Origin: CAZBBC01 sp964489835
GTDB lineage: Bacteria > Calditrichota > Calditrichia > JAJRVZ01
Assembly (NCBI GenBank): GCA_964489835.1
Contig: CAZBBC010000123.1
Coordinates: forward strand, 1 to 13,530
DNA: 13,530 nucleotides
Direction of reading: 5' to 3'
The position numbers were made by a program, and so were the translations under genes. Below the pieces are notes generated by a model. That model ran no database searches and was not told the origin of the DNA. It worked only from the letters and a program-made list of their open reading frames with translations. This document shows, piece after piece, positions 6,764-13,530 of this stretch (positions are counted from its first letter, which is position 1; each line of letters starts with the position of its first letter).

Positions 6764-8604
6764 TATTTACAAATACCTCTAAGGCCATTCGTGTAATGAT
6801 TACTCCTTTTCGTGATGGATTACAGAGTTCCTTTGGCGGAAAAGTACGTTTAAATGATTATTTGCCGGCAATGAAGGCGGCTGCCGAAGCGGGAATCCGG
6901 CACATGGAATTTGGTGGCGGTGCGCGTTATCAGGCACCCTATTTTTATTTGGGTGAAAATCCCTTTGAAACCATGCAGGCAATGCGCGACGCCGTGGGTC
7001 CCGACGTAGATCTGCAAATACTGACCCGATCAGTTTCCGGTGTAACCCTGACCACTCAATCTCTTGAAGGATTGGCGTTACAGGCAAAATTGATGAAAGA
7101 CCATGGTACCACCTGGGACCGGAATTTTGATTACATGAACGACGTGGAGAATTTAGTAAAAACCGGAAAACCGATCGTAGATTCCGGTATGCATCATCAG
7201 GCTTGTATTGCCATTATGGGATTACCGTTTAAATCTGACAAAGTGCATACACCTGCATTTTATATCGATATTGGACGGCGTTTATTAGAAAGTGATGTTC
7301 AGATTGACAGTCTTTGTCTCAAAGATGCCAGCGGAACCACCGATCCGATGACAATCTTTGAAACAGTCAAAGGATTAAAAAAGATCATGCCGCCGGAAAT
7401 GATCCTCTGGCAGCATACGCATGATACGGCCAGTACGGCAGTTTCCTGTTATATGGCAGGGATTGAGGCTGGCGTAGATGGTGTGGATCTATCCATACGG
7501 CCCATGGCCAGTGGAACCGTTCAACCGGATGTCAGGTCTTTGGCGCATGGATTAAAGGGAAGCGGTTATTCACTGGATGTTGATGTTTCAAAAATCAGTG
7601 AGATAGAAAATTTATTAATTGAAGGTCTCAAAGAATACAGTTTTAATCCCACAACGACAACGGCCGATGCCCGCGTACTCGGATTTCCGATGCCGGGAGG
7701 CGCTATTGGCCCCAATGTACATATGATGGTTAAGGCTGGTATTTTGGACAAATATAGTCAGGTATTGGCCGAATTCCCGGTCGTTGTTGAGGCCGGTGGT
7801 GCCTGGACCAGTGTGACACCGGGAAGTCAGCAATATTGGTTGCAGGCCTTTAACAATGTGATGTACGGACGGTGGAAAAAAATTGATGCCGGCTATGGCC
7901 GGGCGGTCCTTGGTTATTTTGGTAAAACTCCATTACCACCGGATCCGGAGGTTGTTAAAATTTCTTCTGAGCAGCTGGAGTTGCCTGTTTTTGATGGGGA
8001 TCCCCTGGAAGCAGCCCCGAAAAATATTGAACCGGCTCAGGAAGCATTGAAAGAACGAAATCTTCCCGTAAATGATGTGAATACATTTCTGGTCCTGGCA
8101 GCGATGGTTCCCGGTAAAAACATGGAAGTAAATGAGGGGATCCGCTTATTAACCGGAAAAGGGAAAATCGATATTCCGTTAAAGAAAAAAGAAGAAGCGC
8201 CGGCAACCGTGACTAAACCATCGGGTATTACTCCCACGGCGGCTTTTTCTGGTCCGGTAAGGTCTAAATGTATGGTTGAGGAAAACGGTAAGGTGCGGAC
8301 GTTTTTTGTGACTCTGGAACCGGTTGGTGCAACTAAATCTGCAGATAAACAATCGCCAGGCGGTAGTGGAAAGGTTGTTGGAGAAGGTGAAGCCGTTTAT
8401 TCAACATTTGCCGGATCAGTGGATGTGGTGGATATATTAGTGCAGGTGGGAAATAGTGTTGTCATCGGGCAGGTTGTGGCCCAGATAGAGGCGATGAAAG
8501 CAAAATATGATATCAAAGCCCCAAAAGACGGTATTGTCACTTCAATTGAGGTGCAGGTTGGGGATGAGATAGATTCTTCAAAGCCTATTTTACTAATTTC
8601 TTAA
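6760..8604 (+). CDS. oadA: Oxaloacetate decarboxylase alpha subunit (carboxyltransferase plus biotin carrier)
   Basis: A 614-residue cytoplasmic subunit that moves CO2 from oxaloacetate to its own biotin, leaving pyruvate. The N-terminal HMGL-like TIM barrel (about 8-290) keeps the metal site of the family: Asp19 in FRDG, Lys188 in LKDASG (normally carbamylated), and His219/His221 in HTHDT. RNFDYMND (121-128) matches the RxFDxxND block. A conserved PYC/OADA region continues to about 450. Then come a charged linker (475-485), a small beta segment (495-525), a Gly/Ser/Lys linker and a biotinyl domain (545-614) with the biotin lysine Lys580. The acceptor motif is EAMKAK, not EAMKM, and the barrel is divergent overall. 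No biotin carboxylase domain is present, so this is not a pyruvate carboxylase. Translation is coupled to the gene before it; GAGGAAG (6749-6755) is a good ribosome binding site. Confidence 0.88.
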   Translation: MIFTNTSKAIRVMITPFRDGLQSSFGGKVRLNDYLPAMKAAAEAGIRHMEFGGGARYQAPYFYLGENPFETMQAMRDAVGPDVDLQILTRSVSGVTLTTQSLEGLALQAKLMKDHGTTWDRNFDYMNDVENLVKTGKPIVDSGMHHQACIAIMGLPFKSDKVHTPAFYIDIGRRLLESDVQIDSLCLKDASGTTDPMTIFETVKGLKKIMPPEMILWQHTHDTASTAVSCYMAGIEAGVDGVDLSIRPMASGTVQPDVRSLAHGLKGSGYSLDVDVSKISEIENLLIEGLKEYSFNPTTTTADARVLGFPMPGGAIGPNVHMMVKAGILDKYSQVLAEFPVVVEAGGAWTSVTPGSQQYWLQAFNNVMYGRWKKIDAGYGRAVLGYFGKTPLPPDPEVVKISSEQLELPVFDGDPLEAAPKNIEPAQEALKERNLPVNDVNTFLVLAAMVPGKNMEVNEGIRLLTGKGKIDIPLKKKEEAPATVTKPSGITPTAAFSGPVRSKCMVEENGKVRTFFVTLEPVGATKSADKQSPGGSGKVVGEGEAVYSTFAGSVDVVDILVQVGNSVVIGQVVAQIEAMKAKYDIKAPKDGIVTSIEVQVGDEIDSSKPILLIS

Positions 8605-8617
8605 CGGATAATTCCCT

Positions 8618-9745
8618 ATGGAACCATTTCTCGAGCTGATCAATCAATCCGGATTTGCTCACATGACCCTGGGCAACTGGTTGATGCATATGATCGCGGC
8701 AGTCCTGGTATTTTTGGCTGTTACCAGAGAATATGAACCCCTTCTTTTAATACCTATTTCTTTTGGCATGGTCTTGGCGAATTTTCCCCTGGCTGATATG
8801 GGTTCCTATGGAGAGGGAATCATTGGTCTGATCTATCGCGGGGGTATTTCCACTGAATTACTTCCGCCGCTTGTATTTCTGGGTGTCGGTGTCTTAACCG
8901 ATTTTCGCCCCTTATTGGGACGTCCGTTAACTTTTCTTCTCGGGGCTGCTGCTCAGCTGGGTATTTTTGTTTCTGCCCTGGGTGCGGCTTATTTTTTTGG
9001 TTTTACTTTAAAAGAAGCAGCCACCATTGGCATTATTGGCGGAGCCGATGGCCCCACATCGATCTTTCTAGCCAGTCAACTGGCTCCTCATTTATTGGGG
9101 CCCGTTGCCCTGGCGGCCTATAGTTACATGTCCCTGGTCCCGATTATTCAACCACCGATATTGCGCATGCTTACCACTCAAAAAGAACGGGAAATCGATA
9201 TGCCCCAGGCATTTCCCGTGTCTAAAGTAGCTGTCATTTTATTTCCTGTTTGTGCCGGTGGTTTTTCGGCCCTGGCGATCCCATCCAGTGCACCACTTAT
9301 CGGGATGCTTATGTTTGGAAATCTGATCCGGGAAAGTGGGGTGACCGAAAGGTTAAGAAAAACAGCCGGTGGTGCTTTGGTAGATATCGTTACGATTTTT
9401 CTGGGTATAGCCGTTGGAGCAACCATGGCCGCTGAAAATTTTTTGCGTTTTGAAACATTGAGCATTTTAGTTCTTGGTGCCTTTGCCTTTGCTTTCAGTA
9501 CTGCCGGGGGAATTCTATTTGCCAAGATCCTCAACATTTTTCTTCCGGGTAATCATAAAATAAATCCTTGTATCGGGGCAGCCGGCGTCTCCGCAGTGCC
9601 AATGGCGGCACGTGTTGTCCAGAAGTTTGTTTCCGAACATACCGATGGAAAAGTTAATCCTCTGATGCCGGCGATGGGACCGAATGTGGCCGGTGTGATC
9701 GGATCAGCCGTTGCCGCCGGTGTTTTCCTTACGCTGCTTGGGTAG
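8618..9745 (+). CDS. oadB: Oxaloacetate decarboxylase beta subunit (carboxybiotin decarboxylase, Na+ pump)
   Basis: An integral membrane protein of 375 residues that decarboxylates carboxybiotin and exports Na+. The hallmark GGADGPTSIF (141-150) holds Asp144, matching Asp203 of Klebsiella OadB. Using the same offsets, Tyr170 matches Tyr229, and Asn316, Gly320, Ser325 and Arg332 match Asn373, Gly377, Ser382 and Arg389, all reported as functionally important there. The full set of pump residues is therefore present. It is shorter than the 433-residue Klebsiella protein at the N-terminus but has the length typical of beta subunits in methylmalonyl-CoA and glutaconyl-CoA decarboxylases. It follows oadA by 13 bases, in the same operon, with no strong Shine-Dalgarno. 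The alpha subunit type points to oxaloacetate as substrate. Confidence 0.93.
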   Translation: MEPFLELINQSGFAHMTLGNWLMHMIAAVLVFLAVTREYEPLLLIPISFGMVLANFPLADMGSYGEGIIGLIYRGGISTELLPPLVFLGVGVLTDFRPLLGRPLTFLLGAAAQLGIFVSALGAAYFFGFTLKEAATIGIIGGADGPTSIFLASQLAPHLLGPVALAAYSYMSLVPIIQPPILRMLTTQKEREIDMPQAFPVSKVAVILFPVCAGGFSALAIPSSAPLIGMLMFGNLIRESGVTERLRKTAGGALVDIVTIFLGIAVGATMAAENFLRFETLSILVLGAFAFAFSTAGGILFAKILNIFLPGNHKINPCIGAAGVSAVPMAARVVQKFVSEHTDGKVNPLMPAMGPNVAGVIGSAVAAGVFLTLLG

Positions 9746-9870
9746 TATTATTAATAAATGCAATTTGTAAAATGGCTCTCTCACTGCTTGTCATCCCCCA
9801 GGAATCTTCCTACGTGCCGGTTAAATTAGTCCAGTATTAAAAGCACGCCACTCTGGATTTGTTTCCTCCA
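9746..9870. other. Gap after oadB with a possible degenerate palindrome
   Basis: No gene is seen. GTCATCCCCC (9789-9798) and CTCTGGATT (9851-9859) resemble the two ends of a common bacterial intergenic palindrome (TCATCCC...GGGATCCA type), but the arms are badly matched, so this would be a decayed copy at best. No intrinsic terminator is visible after oadB, so read-through into the symporter gene is possible. Confidence 0.25.
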
Positions 9871-9899
9871 TTGCATTTTTCCACAGAAATCACTAGACT
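9871..9899 (+). promoter_or_regulatory. Possible promoter for the AGCS symporter gene
   Basis: TTGCAT (9871-9876) and TAGACT (9894-9899) are separated by 17 bases, a sigma-70-like layout with imperfect hexamers. Transcription would start near 9906, about 28 bases ahead of the preferred ATG at 9934. The match is weak and could be chance. Confidence 0.3.
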
Positions 9900-9933
9900 T
9901 TACTGATATTTGATTTATGAAACGGGGATCGGT

Positions 9934-11277
9934 ATGGATGCATTACACGGATATGTTCAGAGCATTTCAGATATTTTATGGGGTTTTCCGCTCATTATTT
10001 TGTTGGTTGGTACGGGATTATGGCTGACCCTGCGTTTGCGGGGATTGCAGTTTACACGCTTATGGCAGGCACTTTATCTGGCCTTGATCAAGAGGAAAGA
10101 GGAGGGTGATGAACCGGGAGATATCACCCATTTTCAGGCCCTGATGACGGCATTATCAGCAACAGTGGGAACAGGCAATATTGCCGGAGTTGCCACTGCG
10201 ATCGCTGCCGGTGGACCGGGAGCCCTTTTCTGGATGTGGATTACGGGTCTGGTTGGAATGGCAACCAAATATTCGGAAGCACTTCTGGCAGTAAAATATC
10301 GGGAAGTTGATGACAATGGTACGATGAGCGGGGGTCCTATGTATTATATCAGCAAAGGACTGAACGCGAAATGGTTGGGCGGTTTGTTTGCTCTGTTTGC
10401 TGCTGTTGCTGCTTTTGGGATTGGAAACATGGTTCAATCCAATTCCGTCGCCGATGCGCTGGAAAGCAGTTTTAATGTACCCTTCTGGTTTACCGGAATC
10501 TTTTTAACCATTGCCACGGCAATTGTAATCATTGGCGGAATTAAAAGCATTGGCCGGGTAACCGCTGTTCTTGTACCGATCATGATCCTGTTTTATACAG
10601 GGGCTGCTATTCTGATCCTCCTGATGCACATGCCCCTCATTCCGCAGGCGTTTGAAATGATCATTACCCATGCCTTTACCCCCACGGCAGGAATCGGTGG
10701 TTTTATGGGGGCAGGTGTGATGCTAACCATTCGGATGGGTGTTGCCCGGGGTGTTTTCTCCAATGAATCCGGGCTGGGAAGCTCACCGATTGCTGCCGCT
10801 GCGGCGATCACAAAGCATCCGGTATCACAGGCGCTGGTTTCCATGACCCAGACCTTTATTGATACGATCGTTGTATGTACATTAACTGGTTTGGTGCTCA
10901 TCGTAAGTGGCGAATGGAGTAATGGTTTAACAGGTGCAGAACTGACATCCGTTGCTTTTACAACCGGCATTGGAAGTAAGGCCGGGGAATATATTGTGTC
11001 CGTCGGTTTAGCTTTGTTTGCTTATTCAACCATTCTAGGATGGTCTTACTATGGTGAAAAATCCATTGAATATTTGGTAGGGATAAAGGCAGTAAAACCC
11101 TATCGATATATCTTTACACTTTTTGTAATGATTGGAGCGATTTCTAAACTTGAAACCGTCTGGTCTGTTGCAGATGTCTTCAATGCGCTGATGGCTTTTC
11201 CCAATTTGATTGGTTTATTAGTCCTGACACCGGTAATTGTGAAAATAACCAGGAAATATTTTCAAAATGAAACATAG
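9934..11277 (+). CDS. Na+:alanine/glycine symporter, AGCS family
   Basis: A membrane carrier of 447 residues with about 10-11 helices that imports alanine or glycine together with Na+. Family signatures are clear: SATVGTGNIAG (75-85), the GGPGALFWMW block (93-102), MSGGPMYY (131-138) and FSNESGLGSSP (275-285). The exact amino acid cannot be read from the sequence. An in-frame TTG at 9910 would add eight residues; ATG 9934 is preferred because GGGG (9924-9927) lies six bases ahead and the protein then begins MDALHGYVQSISDILWG, like other members. It lies 188 bases after oadB on the same strand. A Na+-driven carrier next to a Na+ pump suggests direct use of the gradient. Confidence 0.93.
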   Translation: MDALHGYVQSISDILWGFPLIILLVGTGLWLTLRLRGLQFTRLWQALYLALIKRKEEGDEPGDITHFQALMTALSATVGTGNIAGVATAIAAGGPGALFWMWITGLVGMATKYSEALLAVKYREVDDNGTMSGGPMYYISKGLNAKWLGGLFALFAAVAAFGIGNMVQSNSVADALESSFNVPFWFTGIFLTIATAIVIIGGIKSIGRVTAVLVPIMILFYTGAAILILLMHMPLIPQAFEMIITHAFTPTAGIGGFMGAGVMLTIRMGVARGVFSNESGLGSSPIAAAAAITKHPVSQALVSMTQTFIDTIVVCTLTGLVLIVSGEWSNGLTGAELTSVAFTTGIGSKAGEYIVSVGLALFAYSTILGWSYYGEKSIEYLVGIKAVKPYRYIFTLFVMIGAISKLETVWSVADVFNALMAFPNLIGLLVLTPVIVKITRKYFQNET

Positions 11278-11298
11278 CCTGATTAATTCATGAATTTT
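11278..11298. repeat. 21-bp direct repeat, left copy (with AATTCATGAATT palindrome)
   Basis: Directly after the symporter stop, 11278-11298 are identical to 13396-13416. The core AATTCATGAATT (here 11285-11296) is a perfect 12-bp palindrome. Both copies are followed, within about 30-60 bases, by C-tract repeat DNA. Confidence 0.65.
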
Positions 11299-11336
11299 TA
11301 GAAAAACCAGAATCTTTGATATAAGCACAGCCTAAT

Positions 11337-11640
11337 TTCCCCTTAATAGGGGCTTTTGCAGATTAGATAATTATAACAGAAATATGTAATTATCTGTTCG
11401 AATAAGCAAAATCTAATTCCCCCTTTGAAGGGGGCTAGGGGGATGTTTTTACATAACTTAGACTGATTTTATATCCCCCTCAATCCCCCTTTTCCAAGGG
11501 GGAGGCAGATCTTTCAAATGTTAAAAGCTGCCAAATAAAGTGATACTGCAACAGCCCCAATAAAGGGGATTAAGGGGTTGTAAAAATGTCTGATTATCTA
11601 TAATCCTTATTGATAGACAATCCCCTTGCCCCCATTACGA
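11337..11640. repeat. Interspersed G/C-tract repeat patch, copy D
   Basis: The patch contains at least two units. Bases 11430-11565 are an inverted relative of copy C: G-tract hairpin, TTAGAC segment, double C-tract, and TGATACTGCAACAGCCCC at 11540-11557. A second unit, 11562-11635, has a double G-tract (GGGGATTAAGGGG) and a double C-tract (CCCCTTGCCCCC) about 45 bases apart, able to pair. A TTTTGCAGATTAG motif at 11354-11366 matches the ends of other units. The 11278-11693 gap contains these repeats and no gene. Confidence 0.7.
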
Positions 11641-11693
11641 CGGCAGTTATATATTGGATGGAGTTAGCCAGAAATAAAACTTTAAAAATAGGT

Positions 11694-12146
11694 CTATACG
11701 ATGGTACTTTCCTTTTCCAGACGCGCCTTCATAAGGAGGAGAATAGACTTTATGGTAGTATTGTTTTCATCTGCTCCCGCCGCTTGCTGAAAATATTCGA
11801 TAGATTTATTGAGATTACAATAGAGCCAAAACATTCCAAGAATAAGAGTGAAATCGATGGATTCTATATTATTACTCTTACCCCGTTCCAGCTCAAATAC
11901 GAGCTCTGTACAAGGGCAGTCATCATCAACCGGATCGGTATTAATAACAAAGTCAATATCCTCTTTAATTAACGATAAGAAAATTTTTAATGCCTTATCA
12001 ACCTGACCGATCTGCGCGAAGCAAACAATCAGTTTCCTTCGTATCGCCTTATTCTTAGGATCAACCCGCAATGCCTTCTCAAGCAATTCAGATGCCCGGG
12101 CATAATTTCGGGATAAAAAATAATGATTTCCTAACATCTCGTCCAT
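11694..12146 (-). CDS. Small TPR-repeat protein
   Basis: A 150-residue soluble protein with no signal peptide. Residues 3-33 form a good TPR unit (GN-YF---Y--A-ELLEKAL--DP-N pattern), and 36-63 a second one (KLIVCFAQIG...KALKIFLSLI). A third, weaker unit is likely at about 99-130. The insert between them is acidic and has a CPC motif (78-80). TPRs mediate protein-protein contacts; no partner can be named. ATG 12146 is chosen because GAGG on the minus strand sits five bases ahead, although the frame stays open to a TTG at 12209, which would add 21 residues. The frame ends near the repeat patch, so the 3' end may be altered by repeat insertion. Confidence 0.6.
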   Translation of the reverse strand: MDEMLGNHYFLSRNYARASELLEKALRVDPKNKAIRRKLIVCFAQIGQVDKALKIFLSLIKEDIDFVINTDPVDDDCPCTELVFELERGKSNNIESIDFTLILGMFWLYCNLNKSIEYFQQAAGADENNTTIKSILLLMKARLEKESTIV

Positions 12147-12380
12147 AGGTACCTCAAAGAAATACCATACATTTTCTTTGCCAAATCGTAACTTCAATAA
12201 AAACAACAACTCTTATATAATTAAATTAAAAACAAACTGTTTCATCCCGGAATGATTATCTGTCTAATATTAATATTTATAATAAGTTAGGATGATAATA
12301 TCAAATGAAACAATTAGTTTCTTGTGAAACAAAGTATAAACATATTGATGCTATGCTGGTGGGAATGATCAGAAATTTTT

Positions 12381-13256
12381 CTATTTGAAGAGTTTTTTCC
12401 AGTCTATCTCTGCGATTAACATGCCGCAGATGATCAAAATACCGCCAAACCAACCGGAAACTGTTAAAAGTTCACCGGCAATAAGGTAGGCGAATAATGC
12501 CGCAAACACGGGCTCCAGTGAGAAGACCAGGGCTGTGCGTGTCGCCGTGGTATAGCGCTGCATCGCGGTTTGCATTAAAAATGTGTACACCGTTCCAAAA
12601 AGGGCCAGGTATACTATCAGGATAATAATATTTCCATTCATGGCCGGCAGTGGATTATCGGTAAAGGGTAAAAGTAAAAGACTTAATACACCGATCGTCG
12701 CTAATTGCACAGCGGTGAGCAGATAAATATTATTTTTCGGAGCGAATTTACCGGTAAAAATTACCTGAAAAGTAACGGCTACGGCGCATACAAAAACCAA
12801 CCAGTCACCCTTGTTCAGGGCGGAGTAATCTCCGCCGGAGAGAAAATATAATCCGAGAGTCGCCAGAATAACACCAATTAATGAGGATATTTTGGGATGA
12901 TCACGAAAAAAAATAATTGAAAAGAGAGGGACAAAAACAACATTTAAACCTGTAATGAATCCGGCATTGGTTGCCGTGGTATGCTGTATGCCCCACATCT
13001 GAAAAAGATAGGATATAAAAAGAAAAATACCCATAATCATGCCGTGGAGCAATGTTTGTCGTTTAAATAACTTACGAAATCTGAATGCGTAGATCGCTAG
13101 AGCAATGGCCGCAAGGTTTAACCGAATGACTAAGTAAGCGGTCAGTGATATCTCGGCAAGAACAATTTTCGATAATATAAAAGTGGTACCCCAGAATAGA
13201 GTGACAGTTATCAATCCCAGGTCGGCAAGGGTTTGTGATGGTATTTTTTTTGACAT
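12381..13256 (-). CDS. DMT-superfamily transporter with two EamA domains
   Basis: An inner-membrane protein of 291 residues, about ten helices, the standard EamA/RhaT-type size. Two related halves span about 10-140 and 150-285. The opening FWGTTFILSK (21-30) and the second-half EPVFAALFAYLIAGE stretch, around residue 250, are typical. Such proteins usually export or take up small metabolites such as amino acids; the substrate cannot be deduced. The ATG at 13256 gives the usual N-terminus; no clear Shine-Dalgarno precedes it. The 234-base gap to the TPR gene suggests that the two minus-strand genes are not tightly coupled. Confidence 0.9.
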   Translation of the reverse strand: MSKKIPSQTLADLGLITVTLFWGTTFILSKIVLAEISLTAYLVIRLNLAAIALAIYAFRFRKLFKRQTLLHGMIMGIFLFISYLFQMWGIQHTTATNAGFITGLNVVFVPLFSIIFFRDHPKISSLIGVILATLGLYFLSGGDYSALNKGDWLVFVCAVAVTFQVIFTGKFAPKNNIYLLTAVQLATIGVLSLLLLPFTDNPLPAMNGNIIILIVYLALFGTVYTFLMQTAMQRYTTATRTALVFSLEPVFAALFAYLIAGELLTVSGWFGGILIICGMLIAEIDWKKLFK

Positions 13257-13395
13257 TTGATATGATTTTTGGCCTGTACATGAATAGGGTTGTATTATTT
13301 TTCTAATGGATGGTCATGTGGCCTGTTACCCATCGGAATAAAATTATTTACGAAAATGAATTTTAATAATCAAAATCTTTTCAGGTAATAATTAA

Positions 13396-13416
13396 CCTGA
13401 TTAATTCATGAATTTT
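13396..13416. repeat. 21-bp direct repeat, right copy
   Basis: Identical to 11278-11298 and in the same orientation. The AATTCATGAATT core is at 13403-13414. The two copies bracket the repeat patch, the TPR gene and the DMT transporter gene. Confidence 0.65.
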
Positions 13417-13442
13417 AAATCTATCATATGGCGATAATTAAG

Positions 13443-13462
13443 TCTCCCCTTTATTAAGGGGG
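13443..13462. repeat. C-tract/G-tract hairpin
   Basis: TCTCCCCTTTATTAAGGGGG forms a stem CCCCTT/AAGGGG and resembles the hairpins in the three larger repeat patches. On the minus strand it lies just after the likely stop codon of the edge gene and could act as that gene's 3' hairpin. Confidence 0.5.
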
Positions 13463-13469
13463 AATTAAC

Positions 13470-13529
13470 TCATACATATTTACGTTCTTTGTGATCGGCG
13501 CTATCGTCAACAACCGCATTCAGATATTG
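13470..13529 (-). CDS. Possible C-terminal end of a gene cut by the window edge
   Basis: Reading leftward from 13529, one frame gives 19 codons (QYLNAVVDDSADHKERKYV) and a TGA at 13470-13472. Base composition becomes more GC-rich here than in the neighbouring spacer, and a hairpin follows the stop, both as expected for a real 3' end. The fragment is too short to identify. Confidence 0.35.
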   Translation of the reverse strand, partial: QYLNAVVDDSADHKERKYV

Positions 13530-13530
13530 A

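Noticed and set aside
6760..8604. Pyruvate carboxylase or a methylmalonyl-CoA/glutaconyl-CoA decarboxylase alpha subunit
   Set aside because: No biotin carboxylase domain is present, and the catalytic domain is the HMGL-like barrel, not the crotonase-type fold of the CoA-dependent decarboxylases.
9178..9537. Minus-strand open frame opposite oadB
   Set aside because: Low-complexity shadow of a membrane protein gene; no motif and no ribosome binding site.
11610..11972. Plus-strand open frame of about 120 codons
   Set aside because: It starts inside the repeat patch and overlaps the opposite-strand TPR gene, which has recognisable motifs and a ribosome binding site.

Overview
The window looks like chromosomal DNA of a moderately AT-rich anaerobic or facultative bacterium. 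By eye the best fit is a lineage of the FCB superphylum (Bacteroidota, Calditrichota, Marinimicrobia or KSB1-like). The grounds are protein style (a secreted M1 peptidase with an HEITH and DEGWA layout, an HTH-less biotin ligase), mixed TTG/ATG starts, and many short palindromic intergenic repeats. This placement is an inference; nothing in the window fixes the phylum.

Layout. Bases 1-787 carry no clear gene. They hold a patchwork of palindromic repeats and, just before the first gene, an extended -10 promoter. On the + strand follow an NAD-dependent malate dehydrogenase (788-1741), a heptamer tandem repeat, a UPF0173 metallo-beta-lactamase-fold hydrolase (1984-2661) with a good intrinsic terminator, a second repeat patchwork (2785-3230), and a secreted M1-family metallopeptidase (3323-5227). 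Next comes a 16-bp perfect hairpin and two sets of roughly 10-bp-phased repeats (5249-5430). The core is a + strand cluster: biotin-protein ligase (5532-6479), OadG-like small membrane subunit (6551-6763), OadA-like alpha subunit (6760-8604), OadB-like carboxybiotin decarboxylase/Na+ pump (8618-9745) and an AGCS Na+:amino-acid symporter (9934-11277). A third repeat patchwork (11340-11640) separates this from two minus-strand genes, a small TPR protein and a DMT/EamA transporter. The right edge probably cuts the 3' end of another minus-strand gene.

How the genes work together. Malate dehydrogenase can make oxaloacetate. The OadGAB complex can decarboxylate it to pyruvate and pump Na+ outward. 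The adjacent ligase can attach the biotin that OadA needs, and the adjacent AGCS carrier can spend the Na+ gradient on amino-acid uptake. The alpha subunit and the ligase both depart from the usual motifs (EAMKA rather than EAMKM; GAGK...HGFR rather than GRGRxGR), which may mean a co-evolved dedicated pair.

The most unusual part is the intergenic DNA. At least three G/C-tract repeat patches, in both orientations, share 80-135-bp segments. Two of them let a 23-nt hairpin module be recognised as a clean insertion inside a repeat. A related module sits inside the repeat at the left edge, at the place where the inverted copy 5.2 kb away carries a different hairpin. I saw no CRISPR array, tRNA, rRNA, transposase or phage gene.
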